Shown here piece after piece: positions 1 to 11,394 of a stretch of DNA of 64,000 bases. Both the position numbers and the translations under genes were made by a program. Position 1 is the stretch's first letter. Every line of letters begins with the position of its first letter. The DNA is from Amoebophrya sp. A120 (lineage: Eukaryota > Sar > Dinophyceae > Syndiniales > Amoebophryaceae): NCBI GenBank assembly GCA_905178155.1, contig CAJINV010000003.1, positions 1,288,710-1,352,709 of the forward strand. Reading direction: 5' to 3'. The notes beneath the pieces were generated by a model. That model had not been told where the DNA came from. It searched no databases and worked only from the letters and a program-made list of their open reading frames with translations.

Positions 1-3000
1 GCGGTGCCGTACACGGAGAGCGACGACCCCAACCGCAAAAAGGACCGCAGCGAGGTGCAACTCCCAAAGTGTCCGCAGTCCAGCACGGACAGCGAGGATC
101 CCAGCCTCGTGAACCCGTAGACGGACAGACTGCTGCCCACGCGCCCGAACCCGCGTAAGCTCATGGAACTACCAAAGTGGCCGAAGTCTAAGAGGGACAA
201 AGAACTGCCGATGGAGGTCATGCCGTACACGCTCATTGCACTTCCAATGCGGTGGAAGGACCGCACCGAGATCGTGCTGCCGATCGACGCGTAGTCCAGG
301 ATGGAGAACGCGGACCCGAGCGTGGCCACCCCGTACACGGACAGGGAACTCCCGATCCGGATGTAGCTCTTCAGGGACATGGAGCTGCCCATGTTGACGA
401 AGTCCAGGATCGACATGTTGGACCCCAGTCTTGTCAGTCCGTACACGGAGAAGGTGCTGCCTAAGCGGACAAAGGACCGCAGACTCAGACTACTGCCGAT
501 GTGGGTGAAGTCCAGGATGGAGCAGGAGCTGCCGAACCGCGCCACCCCGAAGGTGGACAGCGCGCTGCCCAGGCGGACGAAGCTCGTGGTCGAGACGGAC
601 GACCCAAAGTACGCCTGCTGCCCGACGGAGAGAAAGCTCCCGATCCGGGTGTTCCCGAACACGGACACCGTGCTGCCGACCCGGAGGAAGTTCCGGATGG
701 ACACGGAGGACCCAAAATGCGCGTAGTCCAACACCGACATCAGCGACCCGATCCGGGTCATCCCGTACACGGATATGATGCTTCCCGCGCGCAGGAACGA
801 CCGCAGACTCATGGAGGACCCGAGCAAGGAGCAATCTAGCATGGAGAGCGAGGACCCGATCCGGGACAGCCCGTACACGGAGCAAGAACTCGACAGTCGG
901 ACGAAACTCCTACTGGACAACGAGCTCCCAATGTTGAAGAAGTCCAGCACGGAGAGCGAACTCCCGATCTTGCTGTAGCCGTACACGGAGCAGGTGGATC
1001 CGAGGCGCGCGAACGCGCGGCAACTGATGCTGGACCCCAGGGACACGAAGTCAAGGACGGACAAACTGCTGCCGAGGAAGCCCAGGCCGTACAGACTCAT
1101 CGCGGACCCGAGCCGCAGAAAGTTCCGCACCGACATGCTGGATGAGAAGTGCGCGAAGTCCAGGATCGACAGCGTACTGCCCAGCTGGCTCAGTCCGTAC
1201 ACGGACATGGTCAGGCCGATCCGCGCGTAACTCCGGACGCTCAAGGCACTCCCGATGTGCACAAAGTCCAAAATCGACAGGTTGGACCCCAACCGCCCCA
1301 TGCCGTAGCAACTGGCGCCGGACCCGATCCGGCAGTAGGCGCGGAGGGAGAGTGCGGAGCCCATGCTGGCGAAGTCGAGCACGGACAGGGAGGACCCGAT
1401 TCGCGTCACGCCGTACACCGAGAAGCTGCTGCCCACGCGCCCGAAGGACCGCAACGAGAGCACGCTGCCGATGTAGCACACGTCCAACAAAGACAGCACG
1501 CTTCCCATGCGCAGTAACCCGTACGCGGACAGACTGCTGCCGTACCGGGCGAAGCCCCGGACGGAGATGCTGGACCCGCAGCTGATGTAGTCCAGGATAC
1601 TCAGCATCGACCCCATGCGGCTCATGCCGTACATGGAAAGACTGGACCCGCACCGCTGGTACTGCCGGATGGACAAGGAACTACCCAAAGAGACGAAGTC
1701 CAGCACGGAGTGCGAGCTGCCCATGATGGCCTTGCAGAACACACTCAAGTTCCCGCCCATGCGCGTGAACGCGGTCACGGACAGCGAACTCGCCAGCTGC
1801 GTGAACCCGAGCACGGACATGCTGCTGCCGAACCGGGTCCACTGGAACACGGACAAGTTGGACCCGCAGCGGGCGAAGTACCGCAGCGAAAAGGAGGAAC
1901 TGAACGACACGAAGTTGAACACGGATAACCGGTGCCCGAACATCACGAACTGTCGCACGCTCATCCCCGCGCCGAAGAACCCGTCGCCGAACACGGACAG
2001 GGAACTGCCTAATTTGGTCATCTGCCGCACGGACAAAGCCTCGCCGAAGGTGGTGTCCTGCGCCACGGAGAGCTTGTTCGCGACCACGGTACCCGCACTG
2101 CTGTCGGACGCCAGCTGCTCGCTCGCGATCGACGTGCGGCCCGCTAATCTCGTGTCGGACACCACGGAAAGCGTCTTCCCGAGGTTCACGGCGTCGGTGA
2201 CGGACAATTTCGTGTGGAACAAAAGCTCCTCGTCCTGCCGAAGGGTGATGTAGTCCACCTTCGTTGACTCGCCGCCCACTTCCGTGGCCTGTTGTGGTTG
2301 TCGGTTGAGTTCGGATTTTGCATTCAATTGTTCTTAACGCAAAACAAAAGGTCGTGCTGTAAGCGCTGCGAAGCTCTGAAAAAAAATATTCTGAATTTAG
2401 TGCATGACGATACCTATGATATATTTGCAAAAAATTGTAGTTTTTTTTTGTATACCTCTTCCTCCTTCGCAATGACCAACGCCCCTCGGACCTGATCGTC
2501 CTCTGAGACGCCTGGGTTGCGGTATATGCTCCATTTTCGCACACCGTTGTAACGGAAGGCAATTTGTGGATTCTCGTTGTTTCGCGGATCGATATCGATG
2601 GGACCCAACAGCGAGATCTCACCGACCCGCGAAATCAGCACGAAGGCCTCCGTTTGTAGGAGGAAGGTGCTAAAAAAGAAAAACAGCAAGACCTGCAACA
2701 GGTTCGCAAAGAAAGAACCACCGCTGCTGCTGCCCTTCTGGGCACTTCGCGCCATGCTGGTCCGCGGAATCCGCCACCTATTCGACGTCGTCGTGATGTC
2801 GCAACATCGTTCTATACTCGTGAGAGAATAAGGAGACGACGGCGCACAACCTTGGAGTTTTCTGTCTAGATTTTCACGGTCAACAGCTCTGGGCCCGCAA
2901 AGTGCCGGCTGCAAAGGTTGTTGTTGATGTTCCGTAGTAGATCTGCTAGTCTTGGTTTTTCTATGACTATTTTCGGACGAAGATCTGGACCTTCTTCTCC

Positions 3001-3541
3001 GGGTCTTCTTGTCGAAACGAAGACGAGGGCGATGGTTTTCCTTTCTAACCCAGCATCCCTCGTGCTGCCACACGGACGGGGATGCTGCTGGAAGAGACGC
3101 GGCCGCTGTTGAAAACGCATCGGCTTCCTCGTCAATAAATTGGTTGTTGATGCTGCTCTCCTCTGGTTTATAATTTCTTCTGCTACAACTCGTCGTTGAC
3201 GTCGCCGTCGCAGTAGATATCAATTCGTCCCCGCAACAGCCGAAACTGCCATTCCCGCTGGTGCAAGACGAAGACGATTTTCTCCTCCAGAGGCTCTGGT
3301 TTGTTTTTACCGTTGATGTTGTCGCGGAAAAAGTGCACGACCCGACGCTCCCGTGTTGAACGAGATGCCTTTTCCGATATATTTTTTGCACGGAATCATC
3401 ATGCTCCTGCAGATGATCCGGCACAACTTCTGAAGAAGACTGCTGGTTTATTCTGTTCCTCCGAATGGAAAAAGAAGACGAGGAGCTGCCGCCAGCCAGG
3501 CTGACGCCCGCGCCGGCTATTCTCCCAGGTTCCGTTTCCAT
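1..3541 (-). CDS. Signal-anchored protein with 12-residue GSSLSV-type solenoid repeats (3' end beyond window)
   Basis: Two exons are supported: 3541-2456 and 2288-1, joined in phase 0 by a GT-AG intron (donor after 2456, acceptor before 2288). The frame stays open to the window edge, so the C-terminus is missing. The first ~260 residues are Ser/Arg-rich. They are followed by a hydrophobic segment (about residues 276-295, Leu/Phe-rich) that looks like a signal anchor, so the start could instead be the ATG at 2755, which would make it a signal peptide. Exon 2 (762 codons) holds roughly 60 units of 12 residues, typically G-S-S-L-S-V plus six variable residues. The variable part cycles through three types (VYG, LDF, RSF), giving a 36-residue super-repeat. 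This regularity suggests a beta-solenoid, perhaps a surface or secreted scaffold; that is inference. No catalytic motif is seen. Open frames on the opposite strand here are by-products of the 36-nt period. Confidence 0.8.
2..2200 (-). repeat. 36-bp coding tandem repeat with 108-bp higher-order period
   Basis: The DNA is a diverged tandem array with a 36-bp period encoding the 12-residue repeats of the overlapping gene. Three successive units differ consistently, so the array also has a 108-bp period. Units near 2000-2200 are the most degenerate; those below 1900 are well preserved in length and have no frameshifts. Confidence 0.8.
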
Positions 3542-6500
3542 CTAGAACGCCTGCTGCACCCCGTGTTTGTTCCAAACCAAATTTTTCCGCACCGCCATCG
3601 CGAAAACGTAGTTCTGGTGCTCCAACGACGAGGTTCTTTGTGCTTGCTTCATCATGACGACCGAAATCTGCGCGGGTAACAAGTTTGGTAAAAATTCCGA
3701 AATAATTAGAAATTTTTTGGAACGAGAAGAAAGAAATAGCATGCAAATTACATGTTCTGAATCGAATCTCTTGAATCCTCAAAACTCGGAAAAGTAAAAA
3801 AGATCCAAAAGAATCAACTTGGAACAATAGTAAGAAGAAAAAACTGTTGTTGAATATAGCAGACTAATAATAAAAGTGAATAGAATAGTGATAATCTTAA
3901 GGAAGTAAACTATTGAATATAAGAGTTAAACAACAAGTAAATCGTGATAAGTTTCAAATGATCAAAGAGTGTGATATCAACCTAGTTAGAATAAAAGCGA
4001 ATATAAGTAAATTGTGATATTAGAATAATAAATTATCCTAAACCTCGTATCAAATTGCGAAAAATGTAAATAAAAGAAAATAGTGAAAAAATAGGAAAAA
4101 ATAGCAGTAACCTAAGTGCGTAAATAGTGATAAATTATTTTCGAGATATCCAAACTGTATGGTACCTATTAATAATCATACCCGAAAACAACTCTCTCTC
4201 TTCGAAAAAACAGAGCTAAAGTTTTTTGGGTGGCAAGAGTTTGGGGTCGTCACACGGGGTGGGGTCATGGATTTTTTGGAAAAATTTGCAAGAATGAAGA
4301 TTGGAAGCACACACATGAAACTCAATGCCGTTTCGGTCAAGAAGACGCTGATTTTTGAGATAACCGTTCATTGCAGTCTTAGTACCTATCACTTTCTCTC
4401 TCACGCAACAATCATAAGATGCACTTTTGGCCAGAAAAAATGCTCGTCTTGAAACAGAACTGAAGCTGCTCTTCCTCTTCCTGCAGACAAATGGAAAGAA
4501 GCCGAATTGTTGTACCAGCTTGAATCGTCTAAAAAACTAGGAAACAGATTGTTTTGGTCTTTGCTCTTCTTATCTGAATTGCTCATGCTGCGAGTCTCAC
4601 GGAACACACAAAAAAAACCGACATTTTTCTTGACGGAAAAAATCCTTCACTGAAGAATCCTTGCCCAGCTACTACGGCCTACGTGCTCACGGATGCTATG
4701 TACGTACGAAATATGCTAAGGACGTTACCACGTATAATTATTTTCTTCTAGTTTTACTAAGTCGTCAGCATGGTACGAGGGAGTCAATGCTCTGCGACTG
4801 TACGTGTTGGAACGATTCTGCCGTTTTTCGTCCTTCTTGCGAGCGTGATGTGGAACGAGGATGCAAAACTCGCAGTACGGTTTGAACGCTCATCACGATG
4901 CAAAAGTTGTATATCAGCCACGTTTGCAATACGAATAGATGAAGATGCAATCTTCACGTTTGCCAAAAGCAGAAATTACGTGTCAGTACGCTGGAGCTTC
5001 TAGACGCTACGCTGATGATACAAATACGCACGTTCCTTTTTCTTTCTCTGTAGAATTCTTAGCTTTCCGAGTGGTACAACCACATACCAAGACGTCAACC
5101 TCATACTCACGTTTCTTGTTGCAGTTTCTTGTCGCGCTAGAAGCCTATGCCTTTCAGAAAAGCAGTGTTGGTGTTGCGAGAAGGATCTACAAAACAGATA
5201 GCGACAAGCACTTGCTTCTTCGCTACAGAAGCCTTCCTCCAACTATGTATTACGTACTATCAATGTTTATATAAATATCTCACTTAAAAACCGCAAATTG
5301 ATGCGCGGCACTATCGTTCTCGTGTTTGTTTGCTTGTATTCATGCGTTTAAAACTGGGAAGGCGTTTACTCATGAATCTTTTTCTAGCGCTACTTCAATC
5401 AAAGCCGTCTGCTGCGAAACATGTCGAAACAAGACGCTGCTGACTACAGTCCTAGCCTAAAATTAGGCCTGACGAAAAAATATCTTGAGGAGGATGAAGC
5501 TCGCGACTCTTTGATCGTTTTGCTTCTATCTAATTCTTTTAAGCTTTTGTCGTTTTCTACTTCACTGTAAAAGCTTCAAAGTCTAAAGCGGTTACTTTGT
5601 TTCTCTTCTTTTTACTAAATCAATAATTTGAAAAAATATGAAAATTGTAGTTAGCAAAAGTGGTCAAAGTGCATGAATATGTTGAACAACAACTGGGCCA
5701 GCAAAATAATTGCTTTGTAAAATCACTGAAGGAAGTACTTAAAAATTGAGTACTTGTAGCAGCATGAACTGCTGGCCATCAACGCATAAGATCACACCAC
5801 CCTTGCGGTAGAAGATTTAACCCTGCTGGTGCCTGCAGTTACGCTTTCGCTTACGAATACGATGTGAAAATCATATCCATCAAAATTTTCGTACTAGCCT
5901 CAAAGAATGCACCTCCGAGGGAAGTGCCTCAATCAAGATCAAGCACACAACATAAAGCACTTACTAGGTGGGTGATGGGGGTCATTCTGGATAACTTCTA
6001 CGCGCAAAAAAAAGAAATATTCCAACTCCATCGCATTTCTTCTGTCTCGAAGGTCTGAGAGCAAGAATATCGTGCCTCTTGTCTTTCACACTTACGGCAT
6101 AAAATAAACAGTAGCTCACATAAGCCAAACTTTCTGTCGGATCTTTAAGCGAGCTCCGTCGTCGTGCAGGTGTCAAGTAGCCTAAGCAAGGAAGATGAGT
6201 TCATTTTTGCTGCATCAGTTTTAAAAGCAACCACAGCAAAATTCTACCTTTCTTAAATTCTTTTTTGGTTTTTGAAATTTGTTAAAGAAGAGTGTCGCAA
6301 AATTAGTGAAGATGCCGAAGAGAGTCTACGTACTTCAACGGAAGCCGTGAGTGTTTCTTGGTGAGCAAAATAAGAGCGAAAGCTGCTATTTGCTCCTATT
6401 CATGGATGATTCGTGCGAATCTCCAACAAATAAACCAGCAACAGATGTATGTACTCTTACATTGATGCTCATCCGCCTCCTTCTGAGAGGCTAAAGCAGA

Positions 6501-6875
6501 CCACTTGCAAGAGTGTGCATAGAAGGTGTAATCCATTTTTTCATAACTTTTCTATCATTTTCGAACTCCATTGCTGCTTCCACCGCAGTTGGAATATCTC
6601 TGGCTTTTTTTAAAGTCTTTTCTGTATCCTCAACGACGTGGAGCTTTCTCGAGTTCCATTTATTTTCCATTTCCCCGGGCCCGGACAGAAAACAAAAATA
6701 AAAATTCTGCAGACACAAAATGGAAACTCAAGTGTGAAGTTTCTATTTTTCGCACTACGAAACAGTAGAGCATAATCTAGGGATTTCCATTCTCATCAAC
6801 AGCTGGCGGCCTTAGGGGCGTTACTGTTCTTCTTGACATCAATTGCATTTGCAATCTGTTGATAAACCCTGGTCG
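3542..6875. other. Gene-poor spacer with an A-rich segment
   Basis: No convincing gene is visible in this 3.3 kb. Between about 3800 and 4150 the plus strand is strongly A/G-rich and contains GTGATA five times (near 3888, 3944, 3971, 4014 and 4127). The rest has only short open frames without motifs. It probably holds the 3' region of the gene ending at 6876 and the 5' region of the gene starting at 3541. Confidence 0.5.
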
Positions 6876-9800
6876 TTAGTTACTGCCCGGGAGAAACGCG
6901 TCCGTGCGACCAAGAGAAATCAAAGGGTGATGGCCGTACCCGAGAGGACAGGGGCGCGTGGCGATTTCGCACACCGAGATGATATTTTGCATGTCCACGT
7001 CGCCGATTCTGTTGATGCAAGTGCCAAAGAGCCGGAGGCGGTCTTGCAAATTCTCCACGTCCCACTTATTGTCGCGCTGCTGCAACGGCGTGCGAACGAG
7101 CGGCAGTGCGGACCCGCAGGGACAGCGTGTACTTTCTTATGAATTGCAAATTAATATGTCTGGGTCTGGAAGATTGCGAGATTTGTATTACTGAACTGGC
7201 ATACCCCTGAACTCTGTGATGCATGTTGTGGTATAGCGCCAAAACTCTTTCATGCAAAAACGCGATTTCTCATGCGTGGCTGCGTATCAGAATCAGTTTG
7301 TGATGCATGTATTAGCATCACAAGTTTCCAGACCCAGACATATTTGCATTTGATAGTAGTAAAGGAGCGACGAAGATTTATTTTGGTGTGTTGGCTGTCG
7401 GTAGTTGATGTTGTCCAGCTCGGGGCATCGTGGCTAATAGACGTCGACAAATTGGGCGTACTTGTCGTGTTAGAACCATCAACGACAGCACACGGCTCGC
7501 ACGAGATGACGTCGACCTGGGAAGAACAATCTTTCTCTACTTCCTGGCGTTGGAGATCATCTTCAAGGTCCTCGATGATCGGCGGCCGATTCTTTGCCTT
7601 TTTGGTAGTAGTTTCCTTGCTCCTGCTCGCAGTCCCCATCTCGTGGTCGTCCTCCTGCTTTTTCATTTCGCGGCCCGCCCCAAATGCGCCAACCACGTGG
7701 TCAGACATTGTCATGGTGGAGAGTTCATCTCCGCTTCTACGTCTATTCAGCACGCTATTGCTGCTCGCATAAAATTCCTCTACGAGAGGTGAACCCTGAG
7801 AGGTGCGAGGATCTTGCTCCTGGTTCTTCTTGCGCGGCAAGGTGGACGGCAAGCGAGGCAGCAGCTCCTGCTGCTCTCGCTTATCATCTTCGTGGAAGGC
7901 CCGCTGGTCCTGCACCAGCTCGGTTTTGATTCCCTTTGCTTCCTCTTCACTGCCGTTGTCGGAATAGATCTCGCATCCGCCCAGGCCCGGGGGAAATGAC
8001 CCAGAAGCACAACCGCCCCGCGTGGCGTAGCTGATGCGGGAAGCACGAGGAAGGCCCCCTTGATGATCCTCGTCTTCAAATGTTGAGAAGTCGCACTTTA
8101 TTCCTGGTCTGTCGTGGTTCCAAGCACTTGCTCCACTCAAGACGGGCACGTAGTTGCTGCGCAGGAGCTGTTCTTCTTCTTTGGAGCTGGTGCCAAATCC
8201 ACCAGGAAAAATATCAACGCTCTCCAATCGTTTTGGATTTGGCTCTCCTGGTTCTATCAGGGTCAAGAGCTCGTCGCCCATGAGTCTCCGATTCGTATTC
8301 GCAGATGCTGCATGGATTTTCTTCGACGTCGTCTCCCGGCGCGACCTCTTCGCAGATGCTGCACGGGATTTCTTCAACGTCGTCTCCCGGCACGAAGGAT
8401 CTACTTCGTCACCAGAACTCTCAATCGAGAAGCAAGGCAGGTCCAGCGCCTCTTCGTTTTTTTTCGCTTCCTCATAGGCCGTGTCGGGGTCGTAGTGGCA
8501 CACCAAGTTTGAGTCGCACCGCTGAACTCCCGCGACGTCCTTGCGTATTTTCATCTGCCGTAGGTCACCGAAGTCATCGTCCTCACTGCTGTCGGAGAGG
8601 GGACAGGGAGGCAGAGGCAGCGCAGGCTCAGCTTCATCTTGCTTGTCCTCCTGCAGGTTGAGTTCCTTTGTAGACGTGGTCTTTTTATTGCCCAGAAAGA
8701 ACGACGGTCGACGGCTGTAAGTAGTAGTTCCCGTACACGCGACGCCTTCCGTCGTAGCTTCCATTTTCTTCGGCCTGTTTCTCAAACTCGTCATCTGTCG
8801 ACAGTTTTCTATTGAACAGGTTCTTTGAACTCCACCGTGGCTCGTCCTTGTTCGCATCTTGTTCGCCCAACTGGAAGATATTCATCGGGTTGGTCGTGTT
8901 GCTGTTCGTGCGGGTCGTGCTAGTGGTAGCGCTCCTCTTCTTGTTCTCTAAAAATGCTTGCTCATCTCCCAGCGGAGCTATGTCTCCTCCGCTTGAAGAT
9001 ACTACTTCGTCCCCCGCAAAATTGACCCGGTGCTTCTTGAGCCGATCTGCGTTCATGAGGTTCTGCAACGCCCCACTCCCCTCGGAATCCGCTAGCGAGG
9101 GGAGGGACAGACCGCGAGACCGGCACGACGGTTCATCAGGTCGCCGCCCAAGGGAAGTGGTAATCATGCTACCGTCCACGTGGAGGCTGGCAAGGGCACT
9201 GCTGCCGCCGGTTTTCAAAATGCCTCGACGGGGGCTGCACGGAGCATTATTATAACCCGCAGCACTTGCATCATGTAGAGGAGTAGTAGGCGCCATTGGC
9301 ATTGCAGGAGCAGCTGCGCCAATGACAGTTTCTGAAGACGGCGCGACCGAAACTGCCCCAGCCGGGAAGAACGATGGATAATTCTCATCGGATTTGTTCA
9401 CATCGACGCACAGCTGTGCCGACTGCTGCTCTTCCGGCGGAGCCGTTTGGTCGTTTTGCTGCTCTTGTTCTTCGTCCCTAGAAGTACTTCTCAAGTGCTC
9501 GTTCAACATTTTCTCGCGCCCCTGCCCGCTCGGGCGGTCCAGCATGGTAAAGGTTCCAGGTTTTTGGACCAACGCCCAGGCGATGTCGCAGCCCTGTTTC
9601 GTCTCCAGCTCGACAGCCGCTCTCAGGTCGGAAGGAGTGGCCCTCGAACAACGACGCTCCTGCTGCGCCCGCCTCTTGACCTCCTTCTCGGCCCGCGTAC
9701 GCAAGATGTCTCGGTTCACCCCACACGTTTTCGCGAAGGATTCCCCGAAGCAACAAAGCCGGTTCTTGACTCCTGCAGGTTGTTGTTTCTTGTTGATCAG

Positions 9801-11394
9801 CTTTTTGGTCCACGCTCGCTTTATGTCTCCCGCCCATTCTAACTCCGGTGTAGTCCGCGACGTCTCCCTCGCAGCCTTCTCGCACATCGCCCGCAACCGC
9901 AGGTATTCGAGACCCTCCGCCGCGCCCTCGGGGTCCATTGTGAGAAACACGGGAGTATCAAATGCAAAAATGTTTGGGTCTGGAAGAATGCAAGATTTGT
10001 CATGCATATTTCTCATGGCCCGTGATGCCTGTAATGCATGACTTAGCATCGCAGACTTTTAGAGGGCTTCCTGATGCACCTTCCGCATGAGAAATGCCCT
10101 GTCCGTGTAGCGCAAATCATACCCCTCTTGCTGGTCATGCAATACAAATTTTTTTAGAGTCCAAAAACAGCATGACAAGTTGCAATCTCCCAGACCCAGA
10201 CATTTTTACATTTGATAGGGAGCCACGACGGAGAGCTTCGCGAACGCCTCCAGTAAGGCCAGACAGTGCCGCTGGGCCCGCACGTCTGTGCCCATCATGG
10301 TGCTGACCAAACCGGCCAGAACTCGCAGGCTGTCGATCCCAACACAGGTGACGTTGTACACCTGAAACAGGTATCAAATGCAAAAGTGTCTGGGTCTAGA
10401 AGGATGCAAACTTGTCATGCTTAGTCTGGATCATGCAAAAATCTGTGTTGCGTGATTACCAAAGGATGGCCATTTTTGACCAAGTTTGGAGTGAGTTTCT
10501 CATGCAGAGTGGGCATGATACAGACCTCACAGGATCTGTTATGCTAGATCCTGCATTCCAGACCTCATTTGCATTTGATAACAGGCCCCCAAGGTAGACG
10601 AACACTTCAAACGTGGTCCACAGAGGTTGGTCCTTCCTGGTGAAAAACTCCCCGAGCGGATTTGTTCCGTCGTTCTCGTTCAACGAATCAAAGTGCCCAA
10701 GTGGTCGACGAGGGCCAGTCGCCTATCCTGTGTAAAAATGCGGCCCACACCCCATAGTCAAGATGGGGAATCGGCTAGACAAATCGAAATCCACAAGCTT
10801 TGGCTGTCTTGCATGACATACACAGACTGTGCAACTGCGGGAATGGCATTGTGTATCAGGCTGTCTTGCGATCTAGTGCATCATGCTGATTGCAGCATGA
10901 CAAATTGCAAAACACGACTAGAAAATGCTTCTCATGGGGCTCCGCACGAGAAACATTTTCAGCAGGCAGATTCGCATTACAACTATGGGATCGTGGGGAC
11001 ATTTTTCAATACGATATCGCCTCCATCTTCATCTGAAGGAGCCACGCGTTCTTGTTCATCTTCTTGCTCCGCTTGTGGCGCGCCGCGGCCGGACCAATGG
11101 CAGCACACGGCTCGCACGACACGACGACCTGGGCGGAACAATCTTCCTCTACTTCCCGGCGTTGGAGATCATCTTTAAGGCCCTCCATGATCGGCGGAGA
11201 AGGTACCTCGTCGTCAGATGTTAAGAAGTCGCACTTCATTCCTGCTGTGTCGTGGTTCCAAGCACTTGCTGCACTCAAGGAGGACCTGCTCCCTTGGTCA
11301 ATCGCAGCACGAGCCAAAACCCTACAGATTTCGGCTCGGCTCGGCTGCGTGGCGGCGTTCCAGAACTTTAAGAGTGCAGCTGGAGCTAATCATG
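6876..11394 (-). CDS. Multi-exon gene of unknown function carrying four introners (5' end unresolved)
   Basis: Exons inferred on the minus strand: ~11394-11017, 10718-10581, 10366-10218, 9950-8739, 8650-7356 and 7137-6876. Four junctions coincide with introner insertions. At 10.4-11.0 kb and 10.0 kb the frame closes when the element and one copy of its 5-bp duplication are removed. The 8651-8738 gap fits an 88-bp GT-AG intron and resolves a frame change; that choice is probable, not proven. The product is largely hydrophilic, Ser/Glu-rich and of low complexity after an ordered segment encoded around 10.6-9.6 kb. I recognise no family. The first exon repeats parts of the 8.1 kb and 7.5 kb coding segments of the same gene. 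No ATG was found in frame at the 5' end, so an upstream exon is likely. The stop at 6876 assumes the last exon joins as FTT-EST; an alternative junction would stop near 7066. Confidence 0.55.
7138..7355 (-). mobile_element. Introner-like element 1 (218 bp)
   Basis: Ends are inverted repeats of the family seen elsewhere in the window (core ATGTCTGGGTCTGGAA and its complement). The left end carries a 4-bp TTAA insertion. No target duplication is visible (flanks CTTTCT and GTAGT), so this copy may be older or its borders altered. Removing it leaves an open frame across exons 8650-7356 and 7137-6876 of the host gene. Confidence 0.7.
9956..10217 (-). mobile_element. Introner-like element 2 (262 bp, TSD GGGAG)
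   Basis: TATC...GATA termini lie within inverted repeats sharing GTCTGGGTCTGG. It is flanked by perfect 5-bp duplications GGGAG at 9951-9955 and 10218-10222. It sits inside coding sequence of the minus-strand gene. Deleting the element and one duplication joins ...SVVAP and VFLTMD... in frame. The borders do not provide a normal GT-AG pair at the duplication. Confidence 0.88.
10372..10580 (-). mobile_element. Introner-like element 3 (209 bp, TSD ACAGG)
   Basis: Inverted terminal repeats (TATCAAATGCAAA... and ...TTTGCATTTGATA) flanked by ACAGG at 10367-10371 and 10581-10585. Precise loss of element plus one duplication restores ...YLGGLFQVYN... in the host frame. The right terminal repeat is slightly degenerate. 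Confidence 0.87.
10724..11016 (-). mobile_element. Diverged introner-like element 6 (293 bp, TSD TCGCC)
   Basis: The ends are degenerate versions of the family repeats (TATCCTGTGTAAAAATG at left, ACATTTTTCAATACGATA at right), but the flanking duplication TCGCC is perfect (10719-10723 and 11017-11021). Removing element plus one duplication joins ...MKMEAT and GPRRPL... in frame. The interior shares short stretches with the other copies, for example CTTCTCATGGG. Confidence 0.75.
11017..11300 (-). repeat. Intragenic duplicate of two downstream coding segments
   Basis: Bases 11098-11205 closely match 7488-7600, and 11218-11285 closely match 8090-8155. Both source segments lie in the long exon 8650-7356 of the same gene. 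In the duplicate they are adjacent, the sequence between them being lost. The copy is in frame and appears to form part of the 5' exon. Confidence 0.75.

Noticed and set aside
252-2253. Several plus-strand and alternative minus-strand open frames in the left repeat region
   Set aside because: The 36-nt period makes all frames open or closed together. Only the minus frame with the GSSLSV repeat and the clean splice to the signal-anchor exon makes sense.
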